Part shown: piece by piece, positions 52,627 through 62,980 of the stretch
How positions within the stretch are numbered: the stretch's first letter is position 1
Layout of the letters: each line of letters opens with the position of its first letter
DNA from: Mucilaginibacter sp. dw_454
Lineage (GTDB): Bacteria; Bacteroidota; Bacteroidia; Sphingobacteriales; Sphingobacteriaceae
Direction of reading: 5' to 3'
Length of the DNA stretch: 64,000 nt
Assembly: GCF_018449775.1 (NCBI RefSeq)
Contig: NZ_JAAVVB010000001.1
Location: 1 to 64,000, forward strand
Notes under the pieces: model-generated
The model's input: only the letters and a program-made list of their open reading frames with translations
Told to the model about the DNA's origin: nothing
Databases searched by the model: none
Program-made: the position numbers and the translations under genes

Positions 52627-54504
52627 TTAGAAGCTTACACTAGCACCGCCAAATATATTAAATCCGTAGTCGGGATAATATATCCAGGTTTGATTTGTCG
52701 AATTTAAAATGTTGTTTACCCTGCCAAAAATCGATATCTGCTTAGTTACTCTATATTCAACGCTGCCGCTCAGGTCAATAAACTGATCAAGTTGGGTAGC
52801 AACGGTTGTTGCCGGCAAAGCTGTGCCAAAAGTTTGCTGATAAACAGCCGCATTTGGTTTGTCAAACGCAGTACCTCTTACCAGTAAAGTGCCTGTAATT
52901 TTAACTTTGTCATTAATGTTTACGGCTGTGCCTGCTGTCATTTTGAATTTTGGGAGGTTCCATGGCTGCGCTTCCGTCGCTAGTTTATAGTCTTTATACT
53001 CAACGCGGCCAAAAATATTTACATCGCCAGATACCTTATAATCTAACTCGCCATTAAAGCCGTTTACGGTAGCTGTACCATTATCATAAATCACTGCAAA
53101 GCGGTTCTGGCCGGCAGTAAAATTGAAATTGTCTACCATCAAAGGCATGTCTTTAACGCTGTTGTGGAAAATGTCTGCTTTAAAACCCAGGCCGGGTGCT
53201 ATAGTTCCTTTTAAACCTGCGCTCAGATCAAGCTTATCCACCGAGTTTTTGATTTGCAGATCGCGCCCTAAATAAGGGTTGTTACCATAAAAATCTCTCA
53301 GTGATGATTTATTAACGTCGCCCTTAGCTTCAACAAATAAGCGTACGTATTTAGGAATCACCTGATACTCTAACTTAGCAGCAGGGAAAAGTGAAAAACG
53401 TCCGGCGAAGCCGAATTCATCCACAATGTTTATACCGGCATCAATTTTATAGGCATCACCCTGAAATTTGATATAAGGGTTTAAACGTACAATGCTGTTG
53501 TTGTAAGAGTACAAAGAATCTTTCTGCGAGCTAAGATCTAACGATGCGCCCAAACCTGTATAAAACTGGTTAATGGTTTGGTTCAGGAAACCAGATAATA
53601 CCACGTTGTTCTCACGTGCAGTAAATCGATCACCAAAAGTATAGCCTTTTAACTTTAAAGCGTAAGTAAAGTCATTCTCTACATCTTTGTAGTTTTTCGC
53701 TAGTTCGCCTTCAGCACTCAACGTATTGAAATATTGATGAGCGATATCTAAAGTCTTCGGCGGATTGTCTTTATCGTAGCCAAAGAAGTAATTGCCTTTG
53801 TTCTCAAAATCAATCCGACCGGATAGCGTGTTGGTTTCGCCTATGTTCTTTCCGTAAACGCCAACCTCTTCATGATTGCTCTTTTGATTTTCGTACGAGC
53901 TGCTGCTTTGGGCAAAGAGCCTTACATAACCGCCAACTTGCATAGCCTGATCCGGTCCGTTACCAAAGTAACCTTCCAGGAACGTAGTTTTTAAGTTACC
54001 TATGCCGCCGCGTACAATGTTATTGTAAGGAATGGTATCAATTACCGAAGGCATTTTCATAGCATCCAGTTGTTTGATCTCTGAGTTTTGCTCCAGGCGT
54101 TTGTCCAACGGTGCGTAGCTTAATGGAGCCTTGTATGGTATTTTATCTTCCAGGTCGGGGTTGCGGCGGATCTTAACCGCGTCGGCCAACAAAGGTTTGT
54201 AGGCCGATGTAATTACGATCTCCTCTGAAAGACTGCCGCCATTGGCTGCGTTAGCTCCATTTGCGCCACCACCTTTTGCCGTATCAACTGCGGCTGATTT
54301 AGCTGCCTGGTCGCCAACTGATTTAGCGTCGGCCGATTTTTTTACCGGCGATTTTGCGGCAGGCTTGGCAGCAGGTTTTTCAGCCTTTTTAGCGGTAGTT
54401 TTTGTGGTCGACTTTTTTGTCTTCGTACTTTTTTGCGCGTTAACCGGAACAAAGTATAATACCATGATCAAAGTAAACAGCGTGTAGGTGTATTTTAATT
54501 TCAT
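52627..54504 (-). CDS. TonB-receptor-like outer-membrane beta-barrel
   Basis: A signal peptide (KYTYTLFTLIMVLYFVPVNAQ) is followed by a Lys/Ala-rich stretch (~24-90) of the same composition as periplasmic linkers, then a barrel of ~500 residues ending FGGASVSF. GRVNNILNSTNQTWIYYPDYG (the closing strands) is TonB-receptor-like, but a plug domain is not recognisable. It starts 13 bases after the giant TPR gene. In position it would be the outer-membrane client of the ExbBD/TonB genes downstream. Ligand unknown. Confidence 0.75.
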   Translation of the reverse strand: MKLKYTYTLFTLIMVLYFVPVNAQKSTKTKKSTTKTTAKKAEKPAAKPAAKSPVKKSADAKSVGDQAAKSAAVDTAKGGGANGANAANGGSLSEEIVITSAYKPLLADAVKIRRNPDLEDKIPYKAPLSYAPLDKRLEQNSEIKQLDAMKMPSVIDTIPYNNIVRGGIGNLKTTFLEGYFGNGPDQAMQVGGYVRLFAQSSSSYENQKSNHEEVGVYGKNIGETNTLSGRIDFENKGNYFFGYDKDNPPKTLDIAHQYFNTLSAEGELAKNYKDVENDFTYALKLKGYTFGDRFTARENNVVLSGFLNQTINQFYTGLGASLDLSSQKDSLYSYNNSIVRLNPYIKFQGDAYKIDAGINIVDEFGFAGRFSLFPAAKLEYQVIPKYVRLFVEAKGDVNKSSLRDFYGNNPYLGRDLQIKNSVDKLDLSAGLKGTIAPGLGFKADIFHNSVKDMPLMVDNFNFTAGQNRFAVIYDNGTATVNGFNGELDYKVSGDVNIFGRVEYKDYKLATEAQPWNLPKFKMTAGTAVNINDKVKITGTLLVRGTAFDKPNAAVYQQTFGTALPATTVATQLDQFIDLSGSVEYRVTKQISIFGRVNNILNSTNQTWIYYPDYGFNIFGGASVSF

Positions 54505-54517
54505 GTGCTTGTTCTCT

Positions 54518-57500
54518 TTATCCTTTATTAACCGGTTTATTTTGCGTTGTATCTGGTTTGCTGTTTTGCGTCGAATCCGGCTGGGCTATGTTGTTCTCCC
54601 TCGGTTTTTTAGGTGGCGAGATTTTATCCAGTGCGGCTTGTGCGGTTGGCAATATCTCGTCGTTACCCTTATAATTATCCAATACAGATTGCAATGTAGC
54701 TTTAGCCTGGAAAGCATCTTTTAATGCTATATAATCATCAGCCAATAAAATAAACGTCTTGGCTACCCAATAATCATAATTCGGCATGTCTTTAGCCAAT
54801 TCAAAACAGGTTTTTTGCGATGCTTTGTATTGACGTTTCTGGTACTGAACATAGGCTACGTTGTATTTAGCCTCGGCAGCAGCGACGGTTTTGGTGTTAC
54901 TGATGGTATAATCAAATTCGTTCACTGCCGCGGTGGTATCGCCTTTTTGCAAATAAGCTAAACCCGCATACAAACCTGTTCGGAATTTATCTTCCTGTGC
55001 TGATTTTTCGTTTTGTCTGATCAGCTTCACATAGTTCAAAGCATCGTCTGCATCATGCATTTGTGCATAGCACAATAGCAGGTTATTAATAGCGAAGGTA
55101 TAATCGGCTTTGTACTCCGAGTTTATTTCTAACTTTTTCAGGAACACTACTGCATCATTATATTTCTTTTTGCCGATATACAGCTTAGCCATAGCGATTA
55201 ATGATTGCTCGGTGGAAGTGCTGGTCCAGTCATTCAGGATTACGTTATAATCAACCACCGCTTCGTCATCACGTTTCAAATTAACCAACGCCTGTGCCCT
55301 GATAAACCTGGATTGTTTCTCATAGATAGGCTTGTTTTGAAACTTATCGAAGTAAGCGCCTACGGCAGATACTACACCTTGCCAGTCGCCTTTTAAATAA
55401 AGGTTATTAGCAGCAGTGTACATAATGCTTTCCTGCTCTGCAGCGGTATAATTACCAATAGGCGTAGTGCCGGCGTAAGCAATGAAAGTAGCCGCATCAC
55501 CTTTATCGGTATAGATCTTTTCGATCTGTTTTAAAGCTTGTTTAGCTTCATCGGTTGATGCATAGTCTTTAATTACTTGCTTAAACGACTCAACCGCCAA
55601 ATCATCATTACCGGCATTGTAGTCAATCAAACCAATAGTAACCAAGGCACGCGGGATGTAGCTGCTGTTTGGATACTTCTGGATCATGGTTTGCAGCAAA
55701 GTTTTAGCTGTAGGGCCATCGTTTTTAACAAAGTAGGTGTAGGCTATCTCAAAATCAGCATCATCTGCATAATCAGAGTTAGGGTAGGTGGCCAATAGTT
55801 CTTTCAATGTGTTGATCTTGGTATCAGGCGCGCCTTGCAAACCCTGGATCATACCCCGTTGAAAGAGCGCGTAATCTTCGCCTTTGATATGTCCGTCAAT
55901 TATACGGTTGTAGTACTCTAAGGCTTTTTCATAGCTTTTTAATACAAAGAAACTATCGCCTATACGGGTAATAGCGTCATTAACCGTATTTTGATCTTTT
56001 TCCTCGCCATCAATAAATTTCTGGAAATAAGTGGCGGCAGTGCGATATTTCTCACCATAAAAAGCAGCATATGCCAGCGCGTAGTTAGCATAGTTGTAAA
56101 CATTGGTTTCTTTAGCCTCCGGCAGGTCTAAAAAGTCCTGGAAGGTTGATACGGACTCGGTATACTTACGCACCTCATACATCGATTCAGCCATCCAGTA
56201 GGTGGTAAGCGCCGTAACTTTAGGGTCCATCTTAACTTTAAGCGAGCGCAGGAAAATACCAATAGCATTTTCAAAAGCACGCTCATTGTAAAACTCTAAA
56301 CCACGGTAATAAGTAACTTTTTGGTAAGCGATCTTAGCGCTCGGGGTTTTATTAGGTATCGGCTCCAAAATATCAACCGCCTCTTTATAAGCGTGCGAGT
56401 TTAATAACTCCTCGCCCAATAAAACTTTCATCTCGGTAATACGGGTCGATGATGGATAGTTTTTTAAATAGGCACGGGTAGCTTCCAGGCCCTGGGTATT
56501 GAAGTCAAGCTCGTACGATAGTTTAGCGTACTCATACAAAGCATCCTCTTGCAACTGCTTGTCAAAACTTAACCTTGAGGCAGCAAAGAATGCATTACGC
56601 GCGCTTTGCTTATTATTCATCTTCAGGAAAACCTCGCCCAAAGTATAGTTACCACTTTGGCTATAGTTATCGTCCTGTTCAATCAATTTCTCCAATTCAG
56701 AAGCCGATTTAGCGTAGTTGCCTACTTTGTAATAAGCGTAACCCATTTGGTAACTATCCTGCGTGTTTTGGGTTTTGCCATGGTCCCGCGCCTCAAAGCG
56801 GTCATAATATTTTACGGCATTATCATAATCAACCTTGGCAAAGTATGACGCGGCAATAATGCGCAGCATCTCGGTCTCGTTTTGCTGTTTGGTATTGTTG
56901 ACGATAGGCACCGCATAGTTTAAAACATCATCATAGCGTTTATCAAGGAAGTAAACTGCGGTAATATAGTAGGGGTAGCTGCTCTCGTATTTCTTTGATT
57001 TCTTCAATTTCTCGAAGTTTACCAGTGCTAAGTGATAGTCTTTATTTAAATAGGCGATATACGCAAAGTAGTAAGTTGCATCATCAGTAAATGGCGAGCG
57101 GCTGTTTTTCACCTCGCTAAATTGCAGTTGTGCATTGGTGAAATCGCCTATTGAGAAATAGGCGTAGCCCTTCCGGAATTTATATTCGGTGTATTCGCTG
57201 CCACTTAACTGGCCGGCGGTGATCTTGTCAAACCAAAGTAAGGCGGTTTTATAGTCGCCTTTTTTGGAGTAAGAGCGGCCTATCTGATAAACCGCCAGTT
57301 TAGCCAGCGGATTTTCAGGATGGTCATGTATAAATTTCAGGAACAGGCTTTCTGCATCGTCATTTTGCAACTCTAATGCGCACAGGGCCACATAGTACTG
57401 CGAATTCTCTTGTAATAAAGACAGCTCACTTTCAAACTGAGGCTGAACGCTGGTTTTTAACCGCGAGTCCATCACTAAATGATATTGTTGCGATGCTGCT

Positions 57501-57637
57501 ACATACATGCCTTTTTCAAGCAGATCGCCAGCGGCGTGATATGCGCGGTGAACCTGGAAAGATTGGTCTTGCTGAGCTTGTACATTAAGTGCAAAAAATA
57601 TAGATAGGAGGAATATTCGGTAGCTGATTTTTATCAT
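54518..57637 (-). CDS. Large exported tetratricopeptide-repeat protein
   Basis: About 1039 residues from the ATG at 57637, the start of a signal peptide (MIKISYRIFLLSIFFALNVQAQ); the longer frame would begin at TTG. The rest is TPR after TPR, for example ALLWFDKITAG, YKFRKGYAYFSIGDFTNAQL and KYNVAYVQYQKRQYKASQK, from ~30 to ~1000, then a Pro/Asn/Thr-rich tail. Such YbgF/BamD-like exported TPR giants are common in Bacteroidota. It heads the operon with a barrel and probably acts as a periplasmic scaffold; no partner can be proven. Confidence 0.83.
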   Translation of the reverse strand: MIKISYRIFLLSIFFALNVQAQQDQSFQVHRAYHAAGDLLEKGMYVAASQQYHLVMDSRLKTSVQPQFESELSLLQENSQYYVALCALELQNDDAESLFLKFIHDHPENPLAKLAVYQIGRSYSKKGDYKTALLWFDKITAGQLSGSEYTEYKFRKGYAYFSIGDFTNAQLQFSEVKNSRSPFTDDATYYFAYIAYLNKDYHLALVNFEKLKKSKKYESSYPYYITAVYFLDKRYDDVLNYAVPIVNNTKQQNETEMLRIIAASYFAKVDYDNAVKYYDRFEARDHGKTQNTQDSYQMGYAYYKVGNYAKSASELEKLIEQDDNYSQSGNYTLGEVFLKMNNKQSARNAFFAASRLSFDKQLQEDALYEYAKLSYELDFNTQGLEATRAYLKNYPSSTRITEMKVLLGEELLNSHAYKEAVDILEPIPNKTPSAKIAYQKVTYYRGLEFYNERAFENAIGIFLRSLKVKMDPKVTALTTYWMAESMYEVRKYTESVSTFQDFLDLPEAKETNVYNYANYALAYAAFYGEKYRTAATYFQKFIDGEEKDQNTVNDAITRIGDSFFVLKSYEKALEYYNRIIDGHIKGEDYALFQRGMIQGLQGAPDTKINTLKELLATYPNSDYADDADFEIAYTYFVKNDGPTAKTLLQTMIQKYPNSSYIPRALVTIGLIDYNAGNDDLAVESFKQVIKDYASTDEAKQALKQIEKIYTDKGDAATFIAYAGTTPIGNYTAAEQESIMYTAANNLYLKGDWQGVVSAVGAYFDKFQNKPIYEKQSRFIRAQALVNLKRDDEAVVDYNVILNDWTSTSTEQSLIAMAKLYIGKKKYNDAVVFLKKLEINSEYKADYTFAINNLLLCYAQMHDADDALNYVKLIRQNEKSAQEDKFRTGLYAGLAYLQKGDTTAAVNEFDYTISNTKTVAAAEAKYNVAYVQYQKRQYKASQKTCFELAKDMPNYDYWVAKTFILLADDYIALKDAFQAKATLQSVLDNYKGNDEILPTAQAALDKISPPKKPRENNIAQPDSTQNSKPDTTQNKPVNKG

Positions 57638-57822
57638 AGTGCGTAAAAATAGTGGCGCTAAATTAGTCAAACCCAAAAAAGCAATTCACATTAGTAATTA
57701 ACAAAGTGTGGAAAACACACATTTAACGCAGTCAGAAAAGATGACGTATAAGTGTGGAGAAAAAATTACAGGTTTGAACTGAGCCGTAAGGCGATGTTCA
57801 TAACTTTTAGAATGAAAGGAAA

Positions 57823-57850
57823 TAAAAAGTCCGGGGCAAAGCCCCGGACT
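57823..57850 (-). terminator. Rho-independent terminator of the receiver gene
   Basis: A perfect 10-bp GC-rich stem (57828-57837 with 57841-57850), loop AAA; the A run to the left reads as T's on the minus strand. Confidence 0.85.
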
Positions 57851-57858
57851 AAAGATCA

Positions 57859-58224
57859 TTATGCAGCTAATTGCCGCTGTATACTACTGAGTAGCACCTC
57901 TATATCGAAGGGTTTAGAAATGAAATCATCCGGGTAGCCGTTGGTATGCAAATTATTGCGGTTGACATAGTGGCTTGCCGATAACATAATCACCGGGATA
58001 TCGCGGGTTGTTTTTTTAGCCTTAACCTCGTGGCAAAGCTCGCGGCCATCCATATTACCCAACATAACATCCAGCAGAATTAGGTTAGGGCGGCATTGGT
58101 TGATCTTTTCAAACAGGCCGTGCCCGTCTGCTAAAGTTTCAACCTCGTAACCACTGTCTTCTAGTATCAGCTGTAAAATTTCTAAAATGTCTTTATCGTC
58201 ATCAACGGCTAGTATCCTTTGCAT
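57859..58224 (-). CDS. Stand-alone response-regulator receiver
   Basis: A 121-residue CheY-like domain. D8-D9-D10 acidic pocket, phospho-acceptor D52 (LLDVMLG), S82 (MLSAS) and K104 (ISKPFD) are present. No effector domain. It has its own terminator and no kinase adjacent. Close in layout to the receivers at 47028 and 62981 (KPFDL/KPFDI ending). Confidence 0.88.
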   Translation of the reverse strand: MQRILAVDDDKDILEILQLILEDSGYEVETLADGHGLFEKINQCRPNLILLDVMLGNMDGRELCHEVKAKKTTRDIPVIMLSASHYVNRNNLHTNGYPDDFISKPFDIEVLLSSIQRQLAA

Positions 58225-58407
58225 CGTATTATGTATTATATCCTAAACAAAAATGGTATAGGAATTTGTTAGATATTAACAAACCCTATACCATTTATTA
58301 TTTAATAAGTTAAATAATACGAAATTCGCTATACGCTTTTCGAAATAAAATTATATTGTTACACAGGCAGTTAAATTAATGCTTGCTTTACAATACGTTA
58401 TTATGGT

Positions 58408-61341
58408 TTAATAGCCAAATAGTTGTTTTATGGCTGGTTTTATCAGCTCACCATATTTTTTCAAATCGTCGTCGTTAACGCGTTTATCAGAAGCAACAAT
58501 GCAATAGCTATATGATTTACCTTTTAGCTGTTGATCATGGAAATCTTTAATAGTCGCAAAATTCATTTTGTCCAGCGCATCGAAAGTTGTTTTGCGTGCA
58601 TCGTAGTTTAAGCCAAGACGTTTTGCGTCCAGGTAGTTAAACAAAATGTCATCCTGGGTAATACGGTCGGTCTCGATTGATTTGCGCATGTTCTCTTTAG
58701 CATCAATCAAACCTTTTTCTGACTCAGGCATGTCTGTCAATAACTCGTTCATGCTTTTTATAGATTCATTCAGCTTATCTGCCTGTGTACCTATGTAGCC
58801 CAGGAAATAATTACGATCATCCTTTTTAGCAGGTGTCAAATAATAAGCATAAGTACTATAGGCCAAAGCTTTCGACTCGCGGATTTGCTGGAAAACCACC
58901 GTGCTCATGCCTCCACCAAAATAGTTGTTAAACAAATCAACTTCGGGAGCTTCTTGCGCACTGTAAGCACCCTCGTTGCGGATCCAGTAAATTTCGGCCT
59001 GTACCATATCATAGTTAGCAAACAGTACCCGGTTCTGGTCTGCATCAATTTTAACAAAATTGTGTTTCTCAGGGTAAGGTATAAAGCTAGCGGGCGTTTT
59101 ATGCAATTTGCTTAAAACTAATGCTTCCTGCTGTGCCGTCTGCGGGCCATAATATAATTCGATGTGTTTGTAGCTGTTTAATTTATGCAGGATATCAACC
59201 AGGTCCTGAGCTTTCAGGTTGTCCAGTTCATCGTCGCTTAATACATTGTTAAATGGATTAGATGGGCCGTATTGGGCATAGCTTACTAATGCCTGCGCAA
59301 GCGCACTTTTGTTCAGTTTAGCATTTTCTCTGGCTTTTTTCATGCGGGCCTTTAAGCCTTCCAGTGCTTGGTCGTCAGGCTGGCAATTGGCTAACAGGTC
59401 CTCATATAATTTGATGGTAGCAGCTTGATTTTCCTGCAGACCACTAAAGGTAACCGTCGAAATTTCGGTACCTGCCGAGATGCTATATGACGATGCCAGT
59501 TTATAAAACGCTTTACTAAAATCTTCTGCCGATTTTGTTTTGGTACCTAAAAACTGGATATACTGTGCAGCTATTGGTAATAATTTGCTGTTCCAGCTAC
59601 CCATATCATAACGATAGTATAAACGGAATATACTATTGTCTTTATTTTGCACCGCCAGTAATTCGGTATTGCCAGATTTAGCGCGCTGAATGTCTTTTTG
59701 GTAATCCAAAAACACAGGTTTTACTGCGCTTTGTGGCATAGCATTTACCTGTTTCAAGAAATCTGATTGTTTACCTGCATTTACCTCAACCGGGGTAATT
59801 GGCGGTTTTTCAACTTTCAGGATATTTTTATCCTCGCCCTGGTGTTTGTAAACAATCACGTAGTTGTTTTCGTTCAGGTACTTATTGGCAAACTCAACAA
59901 TTTGCGCTTTGGTGATTTTTGAAAGCTCATTAACCGTAGCAACATCGTAGCGCCAATCTACATTGGTTACAAAATCGTTCATCAGGTTGCTGGCGCGATT
60001 TACATAACTTTCGTCGTCAACAATTTTATCTTTCTTGGTATTGTTTACAATCGAGGTGATCAGATCTTCCGAAAAGTCACCTTTTCTTAACTTGCTGATT
60101 TCGCTTAGCATCAAATCACGCACTTCGTCTAATGATTGCCCTTTGATCGGGGTACCACGCAGCAACAAAACACTGTAATCTTTCAACGCATAATCAGCTG
60201 CACTGGCACTCAGCATTTTTTGTTTTTTAACCAAATCAAGGTCAAATAAACCCGCCTTGCCATTAGTTAATATAGACCCCATCAAATCCAGCAAACGTGC
60301 GTCGCGGGTAGCTGCGCCGGGGAAACGGAACGCAATGGTCAGACCTTCAGGGTTTGGTCCGTAAACTTCACGTTTTACCGGAGCGGTAATCGGTTTTTCA
60401 GGATCAAAAGTATAAGGGGGGATAGGCTTAGCCTTCATGTAGCTAAAGTGGGTATCTACCTTTTTAATGATCACATCCGGGTTAAAATCACCAGACAATA
60501 CAATGGCCATGTTGTTAGGCACATAGTAAGTATAGTAGTAGTTACGGATAGCTCTTAACGAAGGATTCTTCAGGTGCTCAATGGTGCCAATAGTAGTTTG
60601 TTTACCATAATTGTTATTAGGGAACAATGCAGCAAACATCGATTCAAACACCTTACGGTTATCATCATCAAGTCCACGGTTTTTTTCTTCATAAACCGCC
60701 TCTAGCTCAGTATGGAAGATCCGCAGGATAGGGTTGCGGAAGCGCTCTGCCTGCAAAGTTAAAAATTTATCAATTGATGAGCTTGGGATATCCTCGGTAT
60801 AAGCAGTACGCTCAAAAGATGTGCTGGCGTTACTGTTCTGTCCGCCCATTGAGGCCATCATCTTATCATATTCATTGGCGATAGAGATCTTTGCGGCTTC
60901 GCCGGATGTTTTGTCAATTTCTTTATAGATCTCTTTGCGTTTTTCGGGGTCCTTGGTGCTATTATATTGCTCGTATAATGCGTCGATCTTGTCAAGGAAT
61001 GGTTTTTCTTTAGCGTAGTCGGTAGTGCCAAACTTGTCAGTACCCTTAAACATCAAATGCTCTAAATAGTGCGCTAAACCGGTGTGATCTGCCGGGTCGG
61101 TATTACTGCCGGCCTTAGTCACAATAAAGGCTTGAATACGCGGCTGTTTATTGGTTGGGCTTAAAATAACAGTAAGCCCGTTTTTTAATTTGTAGAAGCG
61201 TGAATGTGTAGGGTCGCCAGTTACGTACTTGTAACTAAAGCCGCCGGATGTGGCTTGTTTCCACGCTATAATAGTTTGTGCTTTAAGGTTTGAGGTAATG
61301 GCTGCCAATGCAAAAGCAACCAGAAATAATCTTTGTTTCAT
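58408..61341 (-). CDS. M16-family zinc metallopeptidase (pitrilysin-like, two-domain)
   Basis: An exported protein (signal MKQRLFLVAFALAAITSNLKA) of 977 residues with both halves of an M16 clamshell. The inverted zinc motif HxxEH is H91-Y-L-E-H95, with the third ligand a Glu in TELEAVYEEKN (~211-221). The second half (~560-977) is inactive-type, with QQIRESKALAYSTYAYY (~830-846). M16 proteases degrade peptides of limited size. Monocistronic; 183 bases to the receiver gene hold nothing I can name. Confidence 0.9.
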   Translation of the reverse strand: MKQRLFLVAFALAAITSNLKAQTIIAWKQATSGGFSYKYVTGDPTHSRFYKLKNGLTVILSPTNKQPRIQAFIVTKAGSNTDPADHTGLAHYLEHLMFKGTDKFGTTDYAKEKPFLDKIDALYEQYNSTKDPEKRKEIYKEIDKTSGEAAKISIANEYDKMMASMGGQNSNASTSFERTAYTEDIPSSSIDKFLTLQAERFRNPILRIFHTELEAVYEEKNRGLDDDNRKVFESMFAALFPNNNYGKQTTIGTIEHLKNPSLRAIRNYYYTYYVPNNMAIVLSGDFNPDVIIKKVDTHFSYMKAKPIPPYTFDPEKPITAPVKREVYGPNPEGLTIAFRFPGAATRDARLLDLMGSILTNGKAGLFDLDLVKKQKMLSASAADYALKDYSVLLLRGTPIKGQSLDEVRDLMLSEISKLRKGDFSEDLITSIVNNTKKDKIVDDESYVNRASNLMNDFVTNVDWRYDVATVNELSKITKAQIVEFANKYLNENNYVIVYKHQGEDKNILKVEKPPITPVEVNAGKQSDFLKQVNAMPQSAVKPVFLDYQKDIQRAKSGNTELLAVQNKDNSIFRLYYRYDMGSWNSKLLPIAAQYIQFLGTKTKSAEDFSKAFYKLASSYSISAGTEISTVTFSGLQENQAATIKLYEDLLANCQPDDQALEGLKARMKKARENAKLNKSALAQALVSYAQYGPSNPFNNVLSDDELDNLKAQDLVDILHKLNSYKHIELYYGPQTAQQEALVLSKLHKTPASFIPYPEKHNFVKIDADQNRVLFANYDMVQAEIYWIRNEGAYSAQEAPEVDLFNNYFGGGMSTVVFQQIRESKALAYSTYAYYLTPAKKDDRNYFLGYIGTQADKLNESIKSMNELLTDMPESEKGLIDAKENMRKSIETDRITQDDILFNYLDAKRLGLNYDARKTTFDALDKMNFATIKDFHDQQLKGKSYSYCIVASDKRVNDDDLKKYGELIKPAIKQLFGY

Positions 61342-61572
61342 GTTACGTGTTTGAACAATAAATATATATCAAAAAATCAGTTAAATAAAAGCGCGACTGA
61401 ACTTAAAAAGATTTGTTTGGCATACGCCAAATAAGCCGTTTGACGTCATTTTTCAAATGTTGTTACAATGTCACGTAAATAAAATATTAAGAAAAAAATA
61501 ATTCAGAAATAAACCTTTGCGAAACATACTGCTCTAAAAAGCATTATTAAATAATTATAAAAATATACCGAA

Positions 61573-62241
61573 ATGAAAAAAATTCTCTTTTTTGCTATAT
61601 GCCTGCTGGTTGCGGGCTCAGTAAATGCACAACGCCGATATTATCATTCGCCGCGCGGTGGCAGTTATGCTAATAACTCCAATGACGATGATTTTTATCA
61701 ACCAAAAATTGGTTTAGAAATTGGCGGTAACATAGCTAACCAGATCAGCTCAAATTACGACAACTACAGTTCTGGTACAGTAGGCGGTATCAACGCAGGT
61801 TTAACTTTTGATTTGCCTATTGTTTATCCGTTCTCTTTCGCACCAGAGGTTTTGTATTCGCAAAAAGGTTATCAAGCCCGTACTGCAGACGGTAATTTTA
61901 CCCAACGCACCAATTTTATTGATATACCCTTATTGGCTAAATTTAAAGTAGGTCCGGCGTTTAATTTCCTTATAGGCCCTCAATTATCTTACTTGTTATC
62001 AACCACCAATACCTATGATAATGGTTTTGATGTAACACAGGAAGAAAATTACGAAAATAGAAGCGGACATAAATCTTATTTAGACGGTGTATTAGGCGTA
62101 AGCTTTGACCTAAACCGTTGGGTTGATCTGCACGCTCGCTACACCGTAGATTTGGATAAAACAGACTCGTACGGCAATACTTATGTGCCCGACTACCGTA
62201 ATCAGGTTTGGCAAATTGGCATAGGCTTCAGATTAAACTAA
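61573..62241 (+). CDS. PorT-like outer-membrane beta-barrel protein
   Basis: A signal peptide (MKKILFFAICLLVAGSVNAQ) then ~200 residues of barrel pattern ending QIGIGFRLN. PLLAKFKVGPAFNFLIGPQL (~117-137) with FIDIPL is the PorT-like block, and FSFAPEVLYSQKGYQ aligns with the paralogues at 18299 and 19645. Followed by a terminator. Likely an 8-strand outer-membrane barrel of unknown role. Confidence 0.8.
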   Translation: MKKILFFAICLLVAGSVNAQRRYYHSPRGGSYANNSNDDDFYQPKIGLEIGGNIANQISSNYDNYSSGTVGGINAGLTFDLPIVYPFSFAPEVLYSQKGYQARTADGNFTQRTNFIDIPLLAKFKVGPAFNFLIGPQLSYLLSTTNTYDNGFDVTQEENYENRSGHKSYLDGVLGVSFDLNRWVDLHARYTVDLDKTDSYGNTYVPDYRNQVWQIGIGFRLN

Positions 62242-62259
62242 TAAATTTATATCAGCATT

Positions 62260-62295
62260 AAAAAAGCCGCTCGGGATATCCGGAGCGGCTTTTTC
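62260..62295 (+). terminator. Bidirectional terminator between the OMP and RRM genes
   Basis: AAAAAGCCGCTC pairs with GAGCGGCTTTTT around an inner GGATATCC core. Confidence 0.85.
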
Positions 62296-62332
62296 TATTT
62301 ATGGTCAGCTAAGCAGCCGATAAATTGTTTAA

Positions 62333-62821
62333 TTAACTATCGTTACGACGATCTTTGCCGTAGTTATCATAACCACTGCTGCGTTCGCGATCTTTGTTGT
62401 AACCGCCACCACCGCCTTTTTCGCGGTCCTTACCATAGCTGCCACCGCCGCCGCCATAACCACCACCGCTGCTTTTGTCGCGATTGTAGCCACCGCCACC
62501 GCTGTTGCCGCCGCGATAACCGCCACCGCCACCACTAGCACCACGGTAACCACCACCGCCACCCGGGCGCTCGGTACGTTCTTTTTCTTTGGCCTGGCTT
62601 ACAGAAATTTCTTTGTCAAGGATGGATTTGCCATCCAGGTTGGTAATTGCGTTTTGCGCTTCGGTGTCGTCGGGCATTTCAACAAAAGCATAACATTTGC
62701 TGCGGCCGGTTTCACGATCCATGATAACGTTAGCCGAACTTACATCGCCGTATGGCGCAAATAATTCAGAAACGTCAGCTGACTGATATTGATAAGGCAG
62801 CTTGGCGATAAAAATCTTCAT
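62333..62821 (-). CDS. RRM RNA-binding protein with Gly-rich tail
   Basis: One RNA-recognition motif at ~1-80: RNP2 IFIAKLPY (3-10) and RNP1 KCYAFVEM (~42-49), both with the aromatic residues that stack on bases. The C-terminal ~75 residues are Gly/Tyr/Arg/Asp-rich (GGGGYRGG-type, with KDRE spacers), like glycine-rich RNA-binding proteins. Such proteins in Bacteroidota and cyanobacteria are often cold-inducible and act as abundant post-transcriptional regulators; induction is not visible here. Monocistronic. Confidence 0.92.
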   Translation of the reverse strand: MKIFIAKLPYQYQSADVSELFAPYGDVSSANVIMDRETGRSKCYAFVEMPDDTEAQNAITNLDGKSILDKEISVSQAKEKERTERPGGGGGYRGASGGGGGYRGGNSGGGGYNRDKSSGGGYGGGGGSYGKDREKGGGGGYNKDRERSSGYDNYGKDRRNDS

Positions 62822-62980
62822 TTAAAAAAAAGTTAAAAGTGTGTTTTAGTTTGTAAAGCTAATATAAGAATCCATATAAAAAGGCATAAAGCCTTCTTTA
62901 TCAATACGTATTTTAAATGTTAACAAAGCCCTATATACTTTGTTTGCATTTTTTTAAAACAAAAAGTGAGAAATATTTAA

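Noticed and set aside
62329..62562. Ala/Val-rich 77-residue frame
   Set aside because: An out-of-frame reading of the Gly-rich tail of the RRM gene.
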